From Microbacterium sp. Se63.02b (GTDB lineage: Bacteria > Actinomycetota > Actinomycetes > Actinomycetales > Microbacteriaceae), in contig NZ_CP050453.1 in assembly GCF_014171575.1 (NCBI RefSeq), positions 3,472,001 through 3,536,000 on the forward strand: a DNA stretch of 64,000 bases. The letters run 5' to 3'. How positions within the stretch are numbered: position 1 is the stretch's first letter; every line of letters starts with the position of its first letter. Below are positions 1 to 9,354 of the stretch, in pieces. The notes under the pieces are model-generated. The model did no database searches. It saw only the letters and a list, made by a program, of their open reading frames with translations, and was not told the DNA's origin. The translations under genes were made by a program, and so were the position numbers.

Positions 1-2575
1 TCCCAGGCACCGGGCGAGCCGACCACGATGCGGTAGGACCCGTCGGCCTGGGTGCGGCCGTACACCGTCGAGTACGTGACGAGCGACTGCGCCCGCACGG
101 ACTCCCCGGACACCGGCTCACCGGTCGCGGCATCGGTCACACGGCCGCTGACCGTCCAGCCCGCTGCGTGGTGATGTCGAGGACGGTCGGCTTCCCGGCG
201 ACGACGGTGAACGGCGTCGTCGTCTCGCGCAGTGCGTCGCCGTTCGCGGAGTACCCGGATGTGCGGATCCGATACGCCCCCGGCTCGACGGAGAACCCGA
301 ACTGTGCACCGATTCCGGGGGCGGAGTCCACGTAGTTCCACCACTCGCCCTCCTGGCGCTCGATCGTCGCATCGACGCGCGCGATGTCCGATCCGTCGGT
401 GGTACGCAACGCCCCCGTGACGTTCAGGTTCTTGCGCAGATCGAAGTCGACCCCGGTGAAGACCTTGCCGGGGACGACCGTGATCGGCGTGGCCTGCTCC
501 GAGGAGCCGTCGGCGTTCCAGTAGTCGCCGTTGACCGAGGCGATCCAGGTGCCCGCGAGTCCGGAGACCTCCCACTTCACGGCGGATCCATCGGTGATCG
601 GCACCGCCATGGAGCGGTAGTCGGAGCCGTCCTGCCGGCTCAACGACACCCAGTACGTCCGACCCGCGACGCCGGTGACGGTTCCGCTGATCGTGCCGCC
701 GAGGACGGCGGTGACGTCGGCGCGGAACGTCGCGTCGAGGCCGAGCTCGATCACGACCGCGGCCGGGTCGCTCGCAGTGGCCCCGTACCACACGTCGACC
801 ACGCCGCTGGTGCCGGAGGTGATCTTGACGACGTAGTTCTCGCGGTTCAGCCCCTTGACCGTGTAGCGACCCTGCGCGTCCGTCGTCGCCGTGGCGACGG
901 GCTGGTCGGTGTTGTGCGCGGCGAACACCGAGACCGTGGCGCCCGTGACCGCAGCACCGCCCGCGAAGGAGACCGTGCCGGTGATCGAGCCGCCCTTCAC
1001 GGCGACGAAGTCGATGCCGTCGTATACCGCGCCGTCGGTCGTCGCACGCACGAGATCCGCCTCGGCCGCGCTCCTCTTGCCGTCGTACCACTGCTGCGGG
1101 GTCCCCACGGTGCCCGCGTGGCTCAGGCCCACGGTGTACTCGCCGGCCGGCAGGATGTAAGACGAGTACGAGCCGTCGGGACCCGTCACCATGGAGGCGA
1201 CGTTGTTGCCCGCCTGGTTGAACCAGATCGTGTCGCCTTCTCGTGGCGTTCCGTCGGCATTGGTCGACGTGCCGGTGATGCGCACGCCGGCCGCCACGGC
1301 GGCGTTGTAACCGGTCAGCGACCCGGACGCCGATGTGACGGTGATCGTCCCGGCGTTATCCCAGCTGCTGACGCCGGGCCAGTAGGTGGGCGGCCCCGAG
1401 CTGTAGAAGCTCAGGTCGAACGTGCCTGGCACGACGTTGAGGAGGGTGTACGTGCCGTTCGCTGCGGTGGTCGCGGACCGGGCGAGATTCCCCGACGTCC
1501 ACGGGCGCGGGTTGAGACTGACACCGGCGCCTTCGACCGGGTTCCCCTTCAGGTCGCGGACCGTGCCCGAGATCGTCCGGGAGCTGATCGTCACGGCGAT
1601 CCCGATGCTGGTCACCGCGCCGTTCACGACGATCGGCTTCGCGGTGTCGTAGGTGCTTCCTCCGTAGTATGCCTCGATGCCCAGGCCGTACCCCGTCACC
1701 GATGCGCGATATGTGCCCTTCGGAACCGTCACCGACCAGGAGGTCGAGCCGGTCTTGATCGAGAGCGGGATCTCGAACTGCGCGTTCTCCGCCGACAGCT
1801 GGAGCCGGGTCTCGGTGGGCGAGAGCGGACCGGTGACCGTCACGGTTCCGGACACGGCATGTCCTGCGACGAGCGCGACGTCTCCGATCGTGGAGACGGC
1901 CGCCTCGGGCTCGAGGACCCACCGGCCCTCCGGCCAGTTCCCCGGGATGATCTTGCGGTCGGTGCCGATCATCCCGGTGACGTAACCCGCGCCAGGGGTC
2001 ACCAGGAGGGCGAACGGACGCGCCGTGTCGACGTTCAGCGTGAAGGTGCCGTTCGCACCGGTCGTGATCTGGGCGAGCTCACCGGGACCGTCGCCGAAGA
2101 TGGGCTCCGCGCGGAGGTTCACTCCGGCCGCGGGGGCACCTGCCGGGGTCACGAAGCGTCCGGAGACGGTGACCCTGACGACCTCGCCGTACGTGGATTC
2201 GGGCAGGTCGGCCGCTGTCGCCGATGCATCCGTGACACGCGCCTGCGTCACGGGCGTGTCCGCACTCGGCGGCACGGGGGTGGCGGCCTCGTCGGAAGGT
2301 TCCTCAGAGGAGGAGGTGTCGCCGGGCTCGGTGCTGACCTGGGCTCCATGCGCCGCGGAGACGACAGCGGGATCGTCGCTGACCAGGTCGGGGGCCGCTG
2401 CGGTGACGACCGTCGACGTCGACGGCGCGGACTCGCCAGCGACGGCGGGAACCGCGGAGGACGCGATCAGGGCGAGAGCGGTGAGCACGACCCCGCCGGT
2501 GCGGAGCATGCGGGACCAGGGCCCCCGGTGGGAATCGGACACCACGGCACGGCGGTGCGAACGGACATGACTCAC
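1..2575 (-). CDS. Secreted multi-domain carboxypeptidase-regulatory-like (Ig-like) repeat protein, 3' end outside window
   Basis: Large exported protein made of tandem beta-sandwich modules of the carboxypeptidase regulatory-like type. Each module carries the pattern G-V-x-D-x-x-G-x-P-x-x-G-A-x-V followed by T-x-x-x-G-x-Y. Such modules are seen near residues 135-225, 340-430, 440-510 and 540-620. A hydrophobic signal peptide lies at about residues 25-49 ending in AVA, followed by a Ser/Thr/Pro/Glu-rich stretch to about residue 125. I prefer the GTG start at 2575 because GGGGAG at 2583-2588 is correctly spaced; a TTG at 2581 is in frame. A stop at 137-139 is reached only because one base is missing near 158-165. 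In the next frame the protein continues with another module to the window edge. Probably a surface or secreted structural or adhesive protein; ligand unknown. Confidence 0.8.
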
Positions 2576-2774
2576 GGACAATCTCCCCTAGATCGAGCGA
2601 AGCCGGCTCAGTCCATTCGATCGAACAACCGGTATTCTGCGCTGATCGTAGCAGAGGGCGAACCATACGTCGGATGAACATATTCCGAAGGACACAACGC
2701 CGTGTCCGCGCCACATCGGACGGAGGGCCGACCATCCCGATCCTGCGACCTCGGAGCCGTCTCGCGCCCCGCCG

Positions 2775-3878
2775 TCACGCTCCAGCGCGTGCGAGCAGGG
2801 CGCCGGCCTCGCGGAGCCAGCGCGAGGGATTCGCGAGGGCCTCGTCGGACGACCCGGCGATGTCGGTGAGAGATGCGGATGCGGCGAACAGCGCGGTGTC
2901 GGCATCCGCGGTGATGCGCCCGGCGGCGAGCATCGCGCGCGCCCCGCCGCAGCGGCGAGGCCGGCGAGGAACGAGGGCACCTTGCCGTCACCGGACTGTC
3001 CGTCGTAGGAGCCTTCGCCGGTGATGACGACGTCGGCATCGGCGATCGCGGCGGCGAGGCCGATGAGCTCGGCCACCTCGGCAGCGCCGGGAGCGAGCAC
3101 GCCGCCCCACGCGACGAGCGCGGCGCCGGTGCCTCCGGCTGCGCCGTTGCCCTCCCCGCCGGGTCGACACCCAGAAGGTCGGCGAGGCGGCGCAGACCGT
3201 CGTCGGCTCGCGCGATGTCCTCCTTCGCGCGCAGCCCCTTCTGCGGGCCGAACACGGCGGCCGCACCCCGGGGGCCGGTGAGGGGGTTCGTGACGTCCGT
3301 CAGCACCCGCACCTCCGGCGCCGCCCGCATCCCCGTCAGATCGACCGAGGCGATGTCGGCGAGGCCACGCGCGCCCCGCGCGATGGGGACGCCGGACGCG
3401 TCGAGGAACCGTGCCCCAGCGCCGTCAGCATCCCGGTGCCGCCGTCTGTCGAGGCGCTCGAGCCGATGCCGACCACGAGTCGTGAGACACCGCGGTCGAG
3501 GGCATCGGCCATGGCCTGTCCCAGACCCGTCGTGTCGGCGTCCCACGGGCGCAGTTCGTCGAGCAGCTCGATGCCGGACGTCGAGCCGAGATCGACGACG
3601 GCGGTGCCGCCCGGCGCCTCGTCTGTCGGCGGCAGCAGGAGCCAGGTGGTGTCGATCCGCACGCCGGCGGGGCCGTCGACCGCGACCGGCACGCGCACGG
3701 CACCGGGCACGGCAGCCTCGAACGCGGCCACGGTGCCCTCGCCGCCGTCGGCCATGGGTCGGTGCACGAATGCGGCGGACGGTTCGACCGACGCCCACCC
3801 TTCGGCCAACGCCGCAGCCGCATCGGCCGCCGTGATCGTCCCCTTGAAGCTGTCGGGCGCCAGCACCACCCTGGTCAC
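2775..3878 (-). CDS. Glycerate kinase (three frame breaks)
   Basis: Glycerate kinase of the GarK/GlxK family, phosphorylating D-glycerate with ATP to feed lower glycolysis. The N-terminus shows the family signature APDSFKG, then MADGGEGT and VGIGSSASTDGG. The C-terminal half has TDVTNPL, FGPQKG and TGEGSYDGQS, all typical. The protein is spread over four frames. Single bases are missing in the C runs at 3414-3417, 3154-3157 and 2942-2945, and adding one base at each gives a continuous protein of about 368 residues, the normal family length. The GTG start at 3878 overlaps the repaired stop of the LacI gene as GTGA. It is the last gene of the minus-strand sugar operon, which suggests that the pathway ends in glycerate or tartronate semialdehyde. 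Confidence 0.88.
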
Positions 3879-4944
3879 GCGGCGACACCGGGGTGCTCGC
3901 ACGCACGACGATCTCGAGCGGCAGAGGCCCCTGTTCCCAGTCGGCGTCGACCGTGGCCCGGAACGCCTGATAGCCGACCTCGCTCAACGGCACCCGCACG
4001 GTCGTCAGGGCGGGAGAGACATCGCCGCTCACCGGGACGTCGTCGAAGCCGCACACCGCGATGTCGGCACCGACCTCGCGCCCGGCATCGCGGATCGCCG
4101 ACATGGCACCGATCGCGACCACATCGCTGATCCCGAAGACGAGTGTGCTCTTCGCGACACCGTCGGCGAGCGCGGCTGCCATCTCCGCGGCACCCGACTC
4201 CCGGCGGAAGCCCCCTCGCCGCACATCCTCGACCACACCGCCGGCACCCTCGAAGCCGGCACGGAATCCGGTCAGACGATCATCCGAGGTGCGGACGCCC
4301 TCTGCCGCGCCGAGCGCGATCGCCGAGCGGTATCCGAGTCCCGCCATCCGCCGACCGAGCGCTTCCGCGCCGGAGCGGTTGTCGATCTCGATGCGATGGT
4401 CTCCGCCGCCATCCGGGCCGAACGACACGACCCTGCCGCCCAGACGGGCGAACTCGGCGAGCTCATGCGCCGTCTCGACCTCCATCGGCTCCTGGGTGCG
4501 GGAGGCGGCGAGGATCAGGCCCCGCGGCCGCTGCCCCCGGAGCGCGCGCACGATCCGCGCCTCCCGCGCCGGGTCGCGCTCCGTGATGGCGATCGTCACG
4601 ACGAGCCCGTGCTCGTCGGCGCCGCGGGCCACGCCGGAGGCGATCAGGCCGAAGTACGGGTCGGCGATGTCGGCCACGAGGAGGGCGATCACCGGCGACA
4701 TGCCGCGAGCCGTCGCCTGCGCCGACACGTTCGCCGTGTAGCCGAGTGCGGCGGCCGCGGTCTCCACTCGTTCGCGGTACTGCTCGGCGACCTTGCGCTC
4801 GGAGCCGTTGAGCACGCGAGAAGCCGTCGCCAGCGAGACGCCGGCCTCGCGGGCGACGTCGTGCAGTGTCGGGGCGGGGCCCCTGGCATGACGCGGCGTG
4901 CGTCCTGGCGCCGCTCCGTCCGCGGACGCTGCGGGCTTGGTCAT
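3875..4944 (-). CDS. LacI-family transcriptional repressor
   Basis: Sugar-responsive DNA-binding repressor. The N-terminal helix-turn-helix is at about residues 26-47 (TLHDVAREAGVSLATASRVL), followed by a periplasmic-binding-protein-like effector domain with the family's GFDDVP near the end. The repaired length is about 356 residues. The frame runs past the expected stop because one base is missing in the G run at 3890-3893. Restoring it ends the protein in STPGVAA, with the stop overlapping the glycerate kinase start. The gene sits inside the sugar operon but also has its own -10 hexamer TAGGCT at 4952-4957, seven bases before the ATG, so it may be transcribed separately. The palindromic operator at 9258-9275 is its most likely target. 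Confidence 0.9.
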
Positions 4945-4951
4945 GACCCCG

Positions 4952-4957
4952 AGCCTA
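4952..4957 (-). promoter_or_regulatory. -10 element of a leaderless promoter for the lacI-type gene
   Basis: TAGGCT on the minus strand lies seven bases before the ATG at 4944. This is the spacing expected when transcription starts at the start codon. The same arrangement recurs at many starts in this window. Confidence 0.55.
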
Positions 4958-4972
4958 CTTCGCGGGTCGTCA

Positions 4973-5737
4973 TCATGCCGATCCTGAGATGTAGTCGCGC
5001 AGCGCTGCCGCCTCGGTCGCGAGGAGCGCCGGATCGTCACCCGGCACGAACTCGAGCAAGGCATCGCGGGGCGGCGACGCCGCGGCCCTCGCCTCGGCGA
5101 AGAACCTCGTCCACAGCGCGTCGCGGGCCCGCAAAGGCAGCCGCTCGCGCGCCGGCCACCACGAGAAGACGTGAGCGGCGCTGGTGCGGGCCGCCACCGC
5201 GCGGTATTCGGCCAGCACCGTGTCGACCGTGGCGCCGACCGTCGGCTGCCAGTAGGTCGAGAGCACGGGGCTGCCGACCTGATCGAGCAGACGCATCGTG
5301 GTCGGGGCCGTGTCGGCGAGGGTGCCGGAGTGGAACTCGAGCGCGAGACCGATCCCGTACTCCTCCGCCTCGGCCGCAGCCGCGTGCAGGCGTGCGACCA
5401 CGGCATGCCAGTCGGCCTCGGTCGCGGCATCCGATCCGACGTGGCCGGCCCAGATCCGGACGCGGTCGGTGCCCAGCGCCTGCGCAGTGTCGAGGACGGG
5501 CGTCAGGGAGTCATGCGTACCCGCGCGGAAGTACGACCCGTACGAGGCCACCGCGAGCCCCGCGTCGACCGTGGCGCGCGCCACCTCCGCCGCCCTGACG
5601 ACATCGCCGGGCGGCACGTGCACGTCGCCGCCCCACTCGATCGCCGCGAGCCCGGCATCAGCGGCGAGATCGATGATCCGTTGCGGCGAGAGCTCTCGGA
5701 ACGTCACCGAGCACACCCCCGCACGGATACCTGTCAC
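4973..5737 (-). CDS. Sugar phosphate isomerase/epimerase family TIM-barrel protein
   Basis: AP-endonuclease-2/xylose-isomerase-like TIM barrel of 254 residues, GTG start. The family is a divalent-metal-dependent set of isomerases, epimerases and dehydratases acting on sugars or inositols. Visible signatures are the N-terminal CSVTF strand, the AAIEWGGD segment carrying an acidic metal-ligand candidate (Glu), RIWAGHVGS, LALEFHSGT with a second acidic ligand, and LEFVPGDDP. It is the second of two such enzymes in this operon. It lies 28 bases upstream of the LacI gene and 30 bases downstream of the first isomerase. The substrate cannot be read from the sequence; the neighbours suggest a ketosugar or polyol intermediate. 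Confidence 0.82.
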   Translation of the reverse strand: MTGIRAGVCSVTFRELSPQRIIDLAADAGLAAIEWGGDVHVPPGDVVRAAEVARATVDAGLAVASYGSYFRAGTHDSLTPVLDTAQALGTDRVRIWAGHVGSDAATEADWHAVVARLHAAAAEAEEYGIGLALEFHSGTLADTAPTTMRLLDQVGSPVLSTYWQPTVGATVDTVLAEYRAVAARTSAAHVFSWWPARERLPLRARDALWTRFFAEARAAASPPRDALLEFVPGDDPALLATEAAALRDYISGSA

Positions 5738-5767
5738 GATGTCATCCTCTCAACTCCGCGCCTCGGC

Positions 5768-6751
5768 TCAGCGCAGATGCGGCGAGACGGCGGCGGCGAA
5801 GGTCTCGGCCGTCCGGCGCACGACGGTCTCCGGCGCATCCGCCCAGACCTCGGCATTGAAGATCTCGACCTCGATGTCACGGTCGTACCCGGTCGCCATG
5901 ACCGCACGGGTGAGCGAACCGAAGTCGATCACGCCGTCGCCCGTGTAGTGGCGCGAGAGCAGCACGTCCGCGGCGAGAGGCGTCTTCCAGTCGCATACCT
6001 GGTACGTGGCGATGCGGCCCTCACGACCGGCGCGGGCGATCTGCGCGAGCACCTGCGGATCCCACCAGATGTGGAACGTGTCGACCGCGGCGCCGACCAC
6101 ATCGGCGTCGAAGTCGGCGGCGATGTCGAGCGCCTGACCGAGCGTCGAGACGACCGCCCGATCGGAGGCGTACATGGGGTGCAGCGGCTCGATCGCGAGC
6201 GTCACCCCCGCCGCCTTCGCCTCAGGTGCCAGCACCCCGATCGCATCGCGCACACGTTCCCGTGCGCCGATCAGGTCGCGCGACCCCGAAGGGAGACCGC
6301 CCGCGACGAGCACCAGCACCGCCGTCGAGCCCTCGGCACCGGCGGCAGCGAGGGTCGCGGTCTCCTCGATCGCACGGCGGTTGTCGTCGAGGGCGGCGTC
6401 ACGATCCGGGCCGACCGGGAGCGTGAAGAACCCGCCACGACAGTGCGTCGTGAACCGCAGCCCCGAGTCGGTGAGCATCCGTGCGGCGGTGTCGAGCCCG
6501 ACCTCGTTCACGGGCTCGCGCCAGAGTCCGATCGCCTGGACCCCGGCATCGGCCGTGACCCGCAAGGCCGTCTCGAGGTCGGCATGCTTGATGGTGGCCT
6601 GGTTGATCGACAGGCGCGGGTCCGGCTCGGTCATGCCCGTCGGTCGGGCGGCTGCGCGGATGTCGGTGGCTTCCGCGGCGTTTCCTCCGACAGACGTGCT
6701 TTCTCCCTGCAGGTGCGCGTGCGGGGGCGTCGAGCCCGGCACGGCGGTCAT
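5768..6751 (-). CDS. Sugar phosphate isomerase/epimerase family protein (IolE/hydroxypyruvate-isomerase-like TIM barrel)
   Basis: Second TIM-barrel isomerase of the operon, 327 residues from the ATG at 6751, which overlaps the DUF993 stop as ATGA. An inner ATG near 6634 (MTEPDPRLSINQ) would match the usual N-terminus of this family better; the first 39 residues may be untranslated or disordered. Metal-ligand candidates are in TLAIEPLHP, VGAAVDTFHIWWDP, YQVCDWKTP and the C-terminal DIEVEIFNAEVW. These are the four conserved acidic/His positions of the fold. It probably isomerizes or dehydrates the product of the Gfo/Idh dehydrogenase; exact reaction unknown. Confidence 0.82.
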   Translation of the reverse strand: MTAVPGSTPPHAHLQGESTSVGGNAAEATDIRAAARPTGMTEPDPRLSINQATIKHADLETALRVTADAGVQAIGLWREPVNEVGLDTAARMLTDSGLRFTTHCRGGFFTLPVGPDRDAALDDNRRAIEETATLAAAGAEGSTAVLVLVAGGLPSGSRDLIGARERVRDAIGVLAPEAKAAGVTLAIEPLHPMYASDRAVVSTLGQALDIAADFDADVVGAAVDTFHIWWDPQVLAQIARAGREGRIATYQVCDWKTPLAADVLLSRHYTGDGVIDFGSLTRAVMATGYDRDIEVEIFNAEVWADAPETVVRRTAETFAAAVSPHLR

Positions 6752-7995
6752 GCGTCGACGCCGTTCAGTCGGAGCATGGCATGCCACCGCTCACGGGCGA
6801 GGTCGGGCTGCTCGAGGGCCAGCGAGGAGTTCGCGAGTTCCACGATGCGGCTCAGGTGCGGCAGGCTCCGCGCGGAGTGCAGCCCTCCGACCATCTGGAA
6901 CGCCGGCTGATGGCCGTTGAGCCAGGAGAGGAAGGCGACACCGGTCTTGTAGTAGAACGTGGGGGCTGCGAAGACCTGCCGACTCAGCTCCTCGGTGGGG
7001 CCGAGGATGCGCAGGTACGCCTCGGTGTCACCGGCGTCCAGGGCCTGGATGGCCGCCGAGGCCACGGGTGTGATCGCCGCGAACGCGCCCAGCAGCGCAT
7101 CCGAGTGCCCTCGCACCCCCGCCCCGCCGCCGGTGCGTTCGCCGGGCGCACGGCTTGTTGCCGAGTGCACGGCGTGTTCGGGGGAAGTCCCCGTGCGCTC
7201 GGCAGCATCCCGTGCACTCGGCGCACGAGAGGGCAAAGGAGAAGGCACGCCGGCGATCAGGCGGACGTAGTTGAAGTCGTCGCCCGTGAACATGCGCACG
7301 GAGTCGGGAAGCCGTTCGCGCACCGAGATCTCGGACTCGGCGTTCAGGAGGCTCATCTTGACACCAGCGACCTTGTCGGGGTTCTCGGCGATCACGTCGA
7401 GCAGCACCCCCGACGCCGTCTGCCAGTCATCTGCCCCGAAGTATCCCGCCAGTTCAGGGTCGAAGGCCGTGCCGAGCCAGTGCAGCACCACGGGCACCGT
7501 GGCCCTCGACAGCACCTCGCGGTAGACGCGACGGTAGTCCTCGGCACCGGTCGCGACGCGGGCGAGATGGCGCGAGGCCATGAGCACCGGGCCGGCGCCC
7601 TGCTCCTCCGTGAAGTGCAGCTGCTCGAGGTAGGCCGCGATCACCTGGTCGAGCGAGATGTGCGGCTCTGCGATGTGGTCGGTGTTGACGCCGACCACGA
7701 CCGAGCCGCCCTCCTCGCGGGCGACCTCGGCGCTGCGCGCGATCAGCTCGCGGGTGGCGGCAGCGTCCAGACCCATGTTGCGCTGGGCGGTGTCCATCGC
7801 GTCGGCGACGCCGAGACCCCACGAGTACACGTTGCGGCGGAACGCGAGCGTGGCATCCCAGTCGATGTCGGCGGGCTGCCCCGGGGTGTTGTCGGCGTGC
7901 ACCTTCGGCACGACGTGGGCGGCAGCGTAGGCGACGCGGCTGCGCAGAGGAGCAGAGGGGCGTGCGTAGACGCCCGAGTCGTTCAGCAGCGACAT
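6748..7995 (-). CDS. DUF993 protein, dihydrodipicolinate-synthase-like aldolase
   Basis: Member of DUF993, a branch of the class I aldolase superfamily that includes dihydrodipicolinate synthase and N-acetylneuraminate lyase. The segment KVAGVKMS (about residues 208-215) carries Lys213 at the place of the Schiff-base lysine, and TGDDF follows at about 237-241 as in that superfamily. So an aldol cleavage or condensation through a lysine imine is likely, though no substrate is established. ATG start at 7995; an in-frame GTG at 8007 is possible. Residues of about 251-294 are an unusual Gly/Ala/Arg/Ser-rich insert coded by a palindromic DNA repeat, lying between the GDDF motif and the conserved GHSDALLGAF. 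Placed between a sugar dehydrogenase and two isomerases, it is the probable carbon-carbon cleaving step of the operon. Confidence 0.82.
   Translation of the reverse strand: MSLLNDSGVYARPSAPLRSRVAYAAAHVVPKVHADNTPGQPADIDWDATLAFRRNVYSWGLGVADAMDTAQRNMGLDAAATRELIARSAEVAREEGGSVVVGVNTDHIAEPHISLDQVIAAYLEQLHFTEEQGAGPVLMASRHLARVATGAEDYRRVYREVLSRATVPVVLHWLGTAFDPELAGYFGADDWQTASGVLLDVIAENPDKVAGVKMSLLNAESEISVRERLPDSVRMFTGDDFNYVRLIAGVPSPLPSRAPSARDAAERTGTSPEHAVHSATSRAPGERTGGGAGVRGHSDALLGAFAAITPVASAAIQALDAGDTEAYLRILGPTEELSRQVFAAPTFYYKTGVAFLSWLNGHQPAFQMVGGLHSARSLPHLSRIVELANSSLALEQPDLARERWHAMLRLNGVDA
7160..7222. repeat. Palindromic repeat inserted in the DUF993 coding sequence
   Basis: A perfect 13-base inverted repeat, GCCGAGTGCACGG at 7160-7172 and CCGTGCACTCGGC at 7210-7222, with a near copy CCGTGCGCTCGGC at 7191-7203 and related GTGCGCCCGGC-type text before it. 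A GGGGG/CCCC stem lies between them. The block keeps the reading frame open and accounts for the extra residues in the DUF993 protein. Confidence 0.6.
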
Positions 7996-8045
7996 CGGCG
8001 GTCTCACCGGTCGCTCGGAGGAGCCGGAGGGTGCTCATGCGCGCC

Positions 8046-9207
8046 TCAATCCAGGGTGAGGGGCTCGAGCGCGATCTTGCGACCCTCGGCGCTGGAGGTG
8101 AGCCCCGCCTCGGCGAACTGCACGCCGCGCGCCGGCGAGCAGGTCGAACGGGTAGTCGGTGCCCTCGACGTAGGAGACCAGGTACTCCTCCCACTGCTGG
8201 CGGAAGCCGTTGAGGAACACGTCGTTGGTGGGCACCTGCTGCCAGTCGGCGTCGTAGTCGCGGGTGTCTTCCAGATCGGGGTTCCAGACCGGCTTCGGGG
8301 TGGCGTTGCGCGGCTGGATCTTGGCGCCGAAGAGCCCGACGACGGCCGAGCCGTGCGTGCCGTCGACCTGGAACTCGACGAGCTCGTCACGGTTGACCCG
8401 CACGGTCCACGAGGAGTTGATCTCGGCGACGATGCCGCCCTCGATCTCGAAGATGCCGTAGGCCGCATCCTCGGCCGTGGCGGTGTAGTGCTCGCCCTTC
8501 TCGTCCCAGCGGTCGGCGATGTGCACCGCCGCCTGCGCGTACACGCTCGTCACCTCGCCGAAGAGGTTCTCGAGCACGTAGTTCCAGTGCGGGAACATGT
8601 CGGTGATGATGCCGCCGCCGTCTTCGGTGCGGTAGTTCCAGCTCGGGCGCTGCGCCGGCTGCCAGTCGCCCTCGAACACCCAGTAGCCGAATTCGCCGCG
8701 CACCGAGAGGATGCGGCCGAAGAAGCCGGAGTCGATGAGGCGCTTGAGCTTCTGCAGCCCCGGCAGGTAGAGCTTGTCGTGCACGACGCCGGTCTTCACA
8801 CCGGCCTGCTGCGCGAGGCGCGCGAGTTCGAGGGCCTCGTCGAGCGATTCGGCGGTGGGCTTCTCTGTGTAGATCGCCTTGCCGGCGGCGATGGCCCTGC
8901 GGATCGCGGACGCCCTGGCCTTGGTCACCAGGAAGTCGGCGTAGATCTCCCACTGCGGGTCGGCGAGTGCGGCATCGAGATCGGTCGTCCAGTCGTCGAT
9001 GCCGTGCTTCGCGGCGAGTTCGGCGAGCGTGGCCTCGTTGCGGCCGACGAGGATCGGCTTGACGGTGATGCGGGAACCGTCGGGGAGCTCGATGCCGCCC
9101 TGCTCACGGATCGCCAGGATCGAGCGCACCAGATGCTGCCGGTAGCCCATACGGCCGGAGACGCCGTTCATGATGATCCCGATCTCGCGGGTGTTCGCCT
9201 GTGTCAT
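8046..9207 (-). CDS. Gfo/Idh/MocA-family NAD(P)-dependent sugar dehydrogenase
   Basis: First gene of the sugar operon. An N-terminal Rossmann fold has GVSGRMG at residues 15-21, and the family's EKP catalytic-lysine motif is at 115-117. A C-terminal substrate domain includes GGGIITDMFPHW and the WNY/Trp-rich segments. Members oxidize or reduce a hydroxyl of sugars, inositols or glycosides, often making a 3-keto sugar. Repaired length is about 386 residues. A frame break at about 8124-8134, in a GCGCGC tract, separates FDLLAGAR from GVQFAEAGL; one extra or two missing bases explain it. The ATG at 9207 follows an AGGAACGGA ribosome site. Fifty-one bases further upstream lies a LacI-type operator. 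Confidence 0.88.
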
Positions 9208-9257
9208 GGTGTTCCGTTCCTGTCGCGGGACGCTGTCCGTGCTTCCCGGAGACGAGA

Positions 9258-9275
9258 TTGGAAAGCGCTTTCCCA
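9258..9275. promoter_or_regulatory. LacI-family operator
   Basis: TTGGAAAGCGCTTTCCCA contains the perfect palindrome GGAAAGCGCTTTCC (9260-9273), the classic LacI/GalR-family half-site pair with a central CpG. It sits between the divergent Gfo/Idh operon (start 9207) and galT (start 9355). The LacI gene at 3875-4944 is the obvious candidate regulator; galT may also be affected. Confidence 0.82.
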
Positions 9276-9342
9276 GATCATGCCATGAGACTCCGACCGA
9301 TCGCAAGCACGGCGCGCTCCCCGATGCCGATGGTCGCGCCCA

Positions 9343-9348
9343 TAGCAT
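9343..9348 (+). promoter_or_regulatory. -10 element of leaderless galT promoter
   Basis: TAGCAT lies exactly six bases before the GTG start of galT at 9355; no Shine-Dalgarno sequence precedes the start. This indicates a leaderless transcript. No good -35 is visible. Confidence 0.5.
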
Positions 9349-9354
9349 GTTCAC

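Noticed and set aside
914..2677. Long open frame of 587 codons on the plus strand opposite the repeat protein
   Set aside because: Arg/Gly/His-rich translation typical of antisense frames in high-GC DNA; the minus strand has a signal peptide and recognisable domains.
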